From Gymnopilus junonius (lineage: Eukaryota; Basidiomycota; Agaricomycetes; Agaricales; Galerinaceae), in the NCBI GenBank assembly GCA_015501075.1, contig JADNYJ010000011.1, positions 434,001 through 498,000 of the forward strand: a stretch of 64,000 nt of DNA. The letters are read 5' to 3'. Within the stretch, counting starts at the first letter, position 1, and each line of letters begins with the position of its first letter. Shown piece by piece: positions 62,155-64,000 of the stretch. The notes under the pieces are model-generated. The model did no database searches and was not told the DNA's origin. It was given only the letters and a program-made list of their open reading frames with translations. The translations under genes were made by a program, and so were the position numbers.

Positions 62155-64000
62155 ATCTCTATTGCAAGACGATGGAGGTAGCGGATGCAAGTTCAAAACG
62201 ACGAAATCTCTTCGCATCCGTATCCGTATCGATCCGTGGGAATATCGCGCGATCATCTGGTTCCGGTCATCAAGTTTTTTTTCTTTCTTTCATTTCTAAA
62301 TCGTCTTTAATCCCGTTTCGTGTACTTATACTGCCTTCCGTCGTTTTACCGCTGGCCTCACTATCCTCTGTGCTTTCAGTTTGTCTCGATCGTGTATCAA
62401 CAGAAATTATGCTTAATTCATCTCGTATCAAATATTGAATTCTACTTCTTCTTGTGTACTGTTTGATAAATTGAGGATGTTTAATATATTGTGGTCGCTC
62501 GAATTCCAAAGGACGACCTGACCAAAGTCGATGAAGTAGCTCGACGATTGAAGAACTTAGAAGTTGAATCAATGGAATCGGCAAGTCAGGTAGTGACGTA
62601 GTTAGAGAGGCCTAGGCCCCCGGGCTCCTAGACGTCCATCAGTAAACGGACACGATCGGAATTGGCGCTCAGCACTCAGCGCTCAGCGCTCATTGTCCTG
62701 TATCGCCGTCGGTCAAGTAGCGATAGTGTTGCATATCTGACGTCTCCTTGGCCTCTTTTTTCCAATTGTCTGCCGCTCATCATGGAGGAGCACGAAGTGC
62801 CCGACAGGAAAGGGCCAGACCGAACTGATGTTCTGAGGCCAACGACAGCTACTGAAGACTGCAGCAGCGGGACTAGTTCTTTGCTACTTGGCCCACCAAT
62901 AGGGGTGTACCTTAATAATCTACAACATTTGGCAATATAAAGATTGGGAATACTGGCCCCCAGCTTGGGCCTGCAACCCCTGCGACCTCGGGTCCTTTCT
63001 ATATCTTTCAAAGTGAGTCCCAACATAGCAATGTGGTACAATAAACCAGTTTCTATCACAGCTATGCTCCCTTCAGTTGCTTGTGAACGTTTCCAAGATA
63101 TCCTCGATGTCTTCCAGCTCGGTGATGCACGTTCTCTGAGGCTGGGTATGGGTTTAAATAACTGCATCATATCACAGTTTCCCGACTTTACAAGCCCTGC
63201 CTCTCACGCAGTTTGAACTTGATCGCTACAGGTTCTGTCAACCCAATTTCTGCAGTCGTTCAGTTCCACTCGGCACTCGTGATGAATGTCATCACTTCGG
63301 AGGCGGTGCTGTCTCTATACCCTTCTCACCCTCAGAGGACGAGGGCTCATCAACTTGGATACGCCCAGTAGTCGGTTTTGTTTTGAAAAATACGAGAAAA
63401 AGGGCTGTGAAATTTCATCGCGGATCTCAGCATGGTCACAGTTCGCTAGGCATAAATGTAAGACCTCAGCCTATTGCTTTATGAAGAGACGTTCGATCGA
63501 AGATCCTGACGTATTAACGATTCCATTGGACCCTTTTCCCACTCATCCTCCAACGCGCAAGTTCTCGCTCTTTTCCTGGTGTCTATCTTAACGCTAACGT
63601 CTGTAAATAAACGAGTGCAGGTGTCCTTTGGGCATCTCTATCGTTGCTTCGTGGAGGAGGATGCGATCAACTCTCTTTCAACCTCACACTACGTAACGTT
63701 CTCGACATGTATAATAATCGGAGTTCATTTCTTCTAAGTACATACATTACTTATTTGGCCTCCACCACTCATCAATCTCTTAATTGCTTCAATGAAGATT
63801 ACCTCAATGTGCCCCAACACATAGATTTTGCCCGAGTTGAAGATCTGTTATAACCAAATGGGGTACAATAAGCCTAAAATCATTGAGATCAACTACTCAG
63901 CAATGAAACGTACCGCAGTTCGTATCAATCCATGGATTGAGGGAACGGAGTTGTGCGTCCGTCAATCCGTTCGCGGTTTCGATCTTGGAGCAGAAGTCGC
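62155..64000. other. Right-edge region, no gene supported
   Basis: 1.85 kb. Candidate exons on the plus strand (an ATG at about 62779 opening MEEHEVPDRKGPDRTDVL, and one at 63858 open to the window edge, MGYNKPKIIEINYSAMKRT) lack splice-consistent continuation or a recognised family. A gene starting near 63858 and running off the edge is possible. Confidence 0.35.

Noticed and set aside
62676..63170. 164-codon minus-strand ORF near the right edge
   Set aside because: Basic, biased composition with no recognisable motif, and equally long competing plus-strand frames; not supportable.

Overview
The window is nuclear DNA of a filamentous basidiomycete, most likely an agaricomycete wood- or litter-associated mushroom. 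The evidence is genes cut by many short (about 45-70 bp) GT-AG introns, CBM1-tagged GH5 cellulase, a copper radical (glyoxal-type) oxidase, fungus-only membrane families (DUF6534, DUF7727-like), a GTE-class glutathione transferase and an F-box/LRR-like protein. All exon joins were read by eye; no search was run.

Layout. 1-8.6 kb: 3' end of glutamate decarboxylase (+), a HOL1-like MFS transporter (-) and a HAM1-like large protein (-). 9-15.5 kb: a divergent cellulolytic pair, both broken: a GH5 endoglucanase (-) split by an inserted GC-rich segment, and a GH1 beta-glucosidase (+) with two one-base losses, one in the catalytic ENG codon. 17-28 kb: two DUF6534 membrane proteins (+) bracketing a divergent pair made of the decapping activator DCP1 (-) and an unknown protein (+). 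28-36 kb: ORC2 (-), an intact CBM1-GH5 endoglucanase (+) that is a paralogue of the broken one, and a glyoxal/galactose-oxidase-type radical oxidase (-). 36-41.9 kb: a large acidic protein with a possible PRiA4_ORF3-like fold (-), a hemerythrin-like protein (-) and a putative membrane protein (+). 43-49 kb: squalene synthase ERG9 (+), tRNA-Val(AAC) (-), a DUF7727-like membrane protein (+) and a GTE-type GST (+). 49.5-62.2 kb: an F-box protein (-), a USP deubiquitinase (+), an unknown protein (-) and a disordered protein (+). The last 1.8 kb holds nothing I can model.

Genes that plausibly work together: GH5 endoglucanase, GH1 beta-glucosidase and the H2O2-producing radical oxidase belong to plant cell-wall breakdown. 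ERG9 commits farnesyl diphosphate to sterols and triterpenes. ORC2, DCP1, USP, F-box and tRNA-Val are housekeeping or regulatory.

The strongest unusual signals are (1) the GH5 gene interrupted by foreign-looking DNA with loss of its CBM1 and N-terminal catalytic part, beside a damaged GH1, and (2) a window-wide set of reading-frame breaks (GH1, DCP1, F-box, USP, the 60-62 kb gene), most of which are repaired by adding one base to a short homopolymer run. The second pattern could be sequence error rather than biology and should temper every pseudogene call. I found no convincing undescribed multi-gene system.
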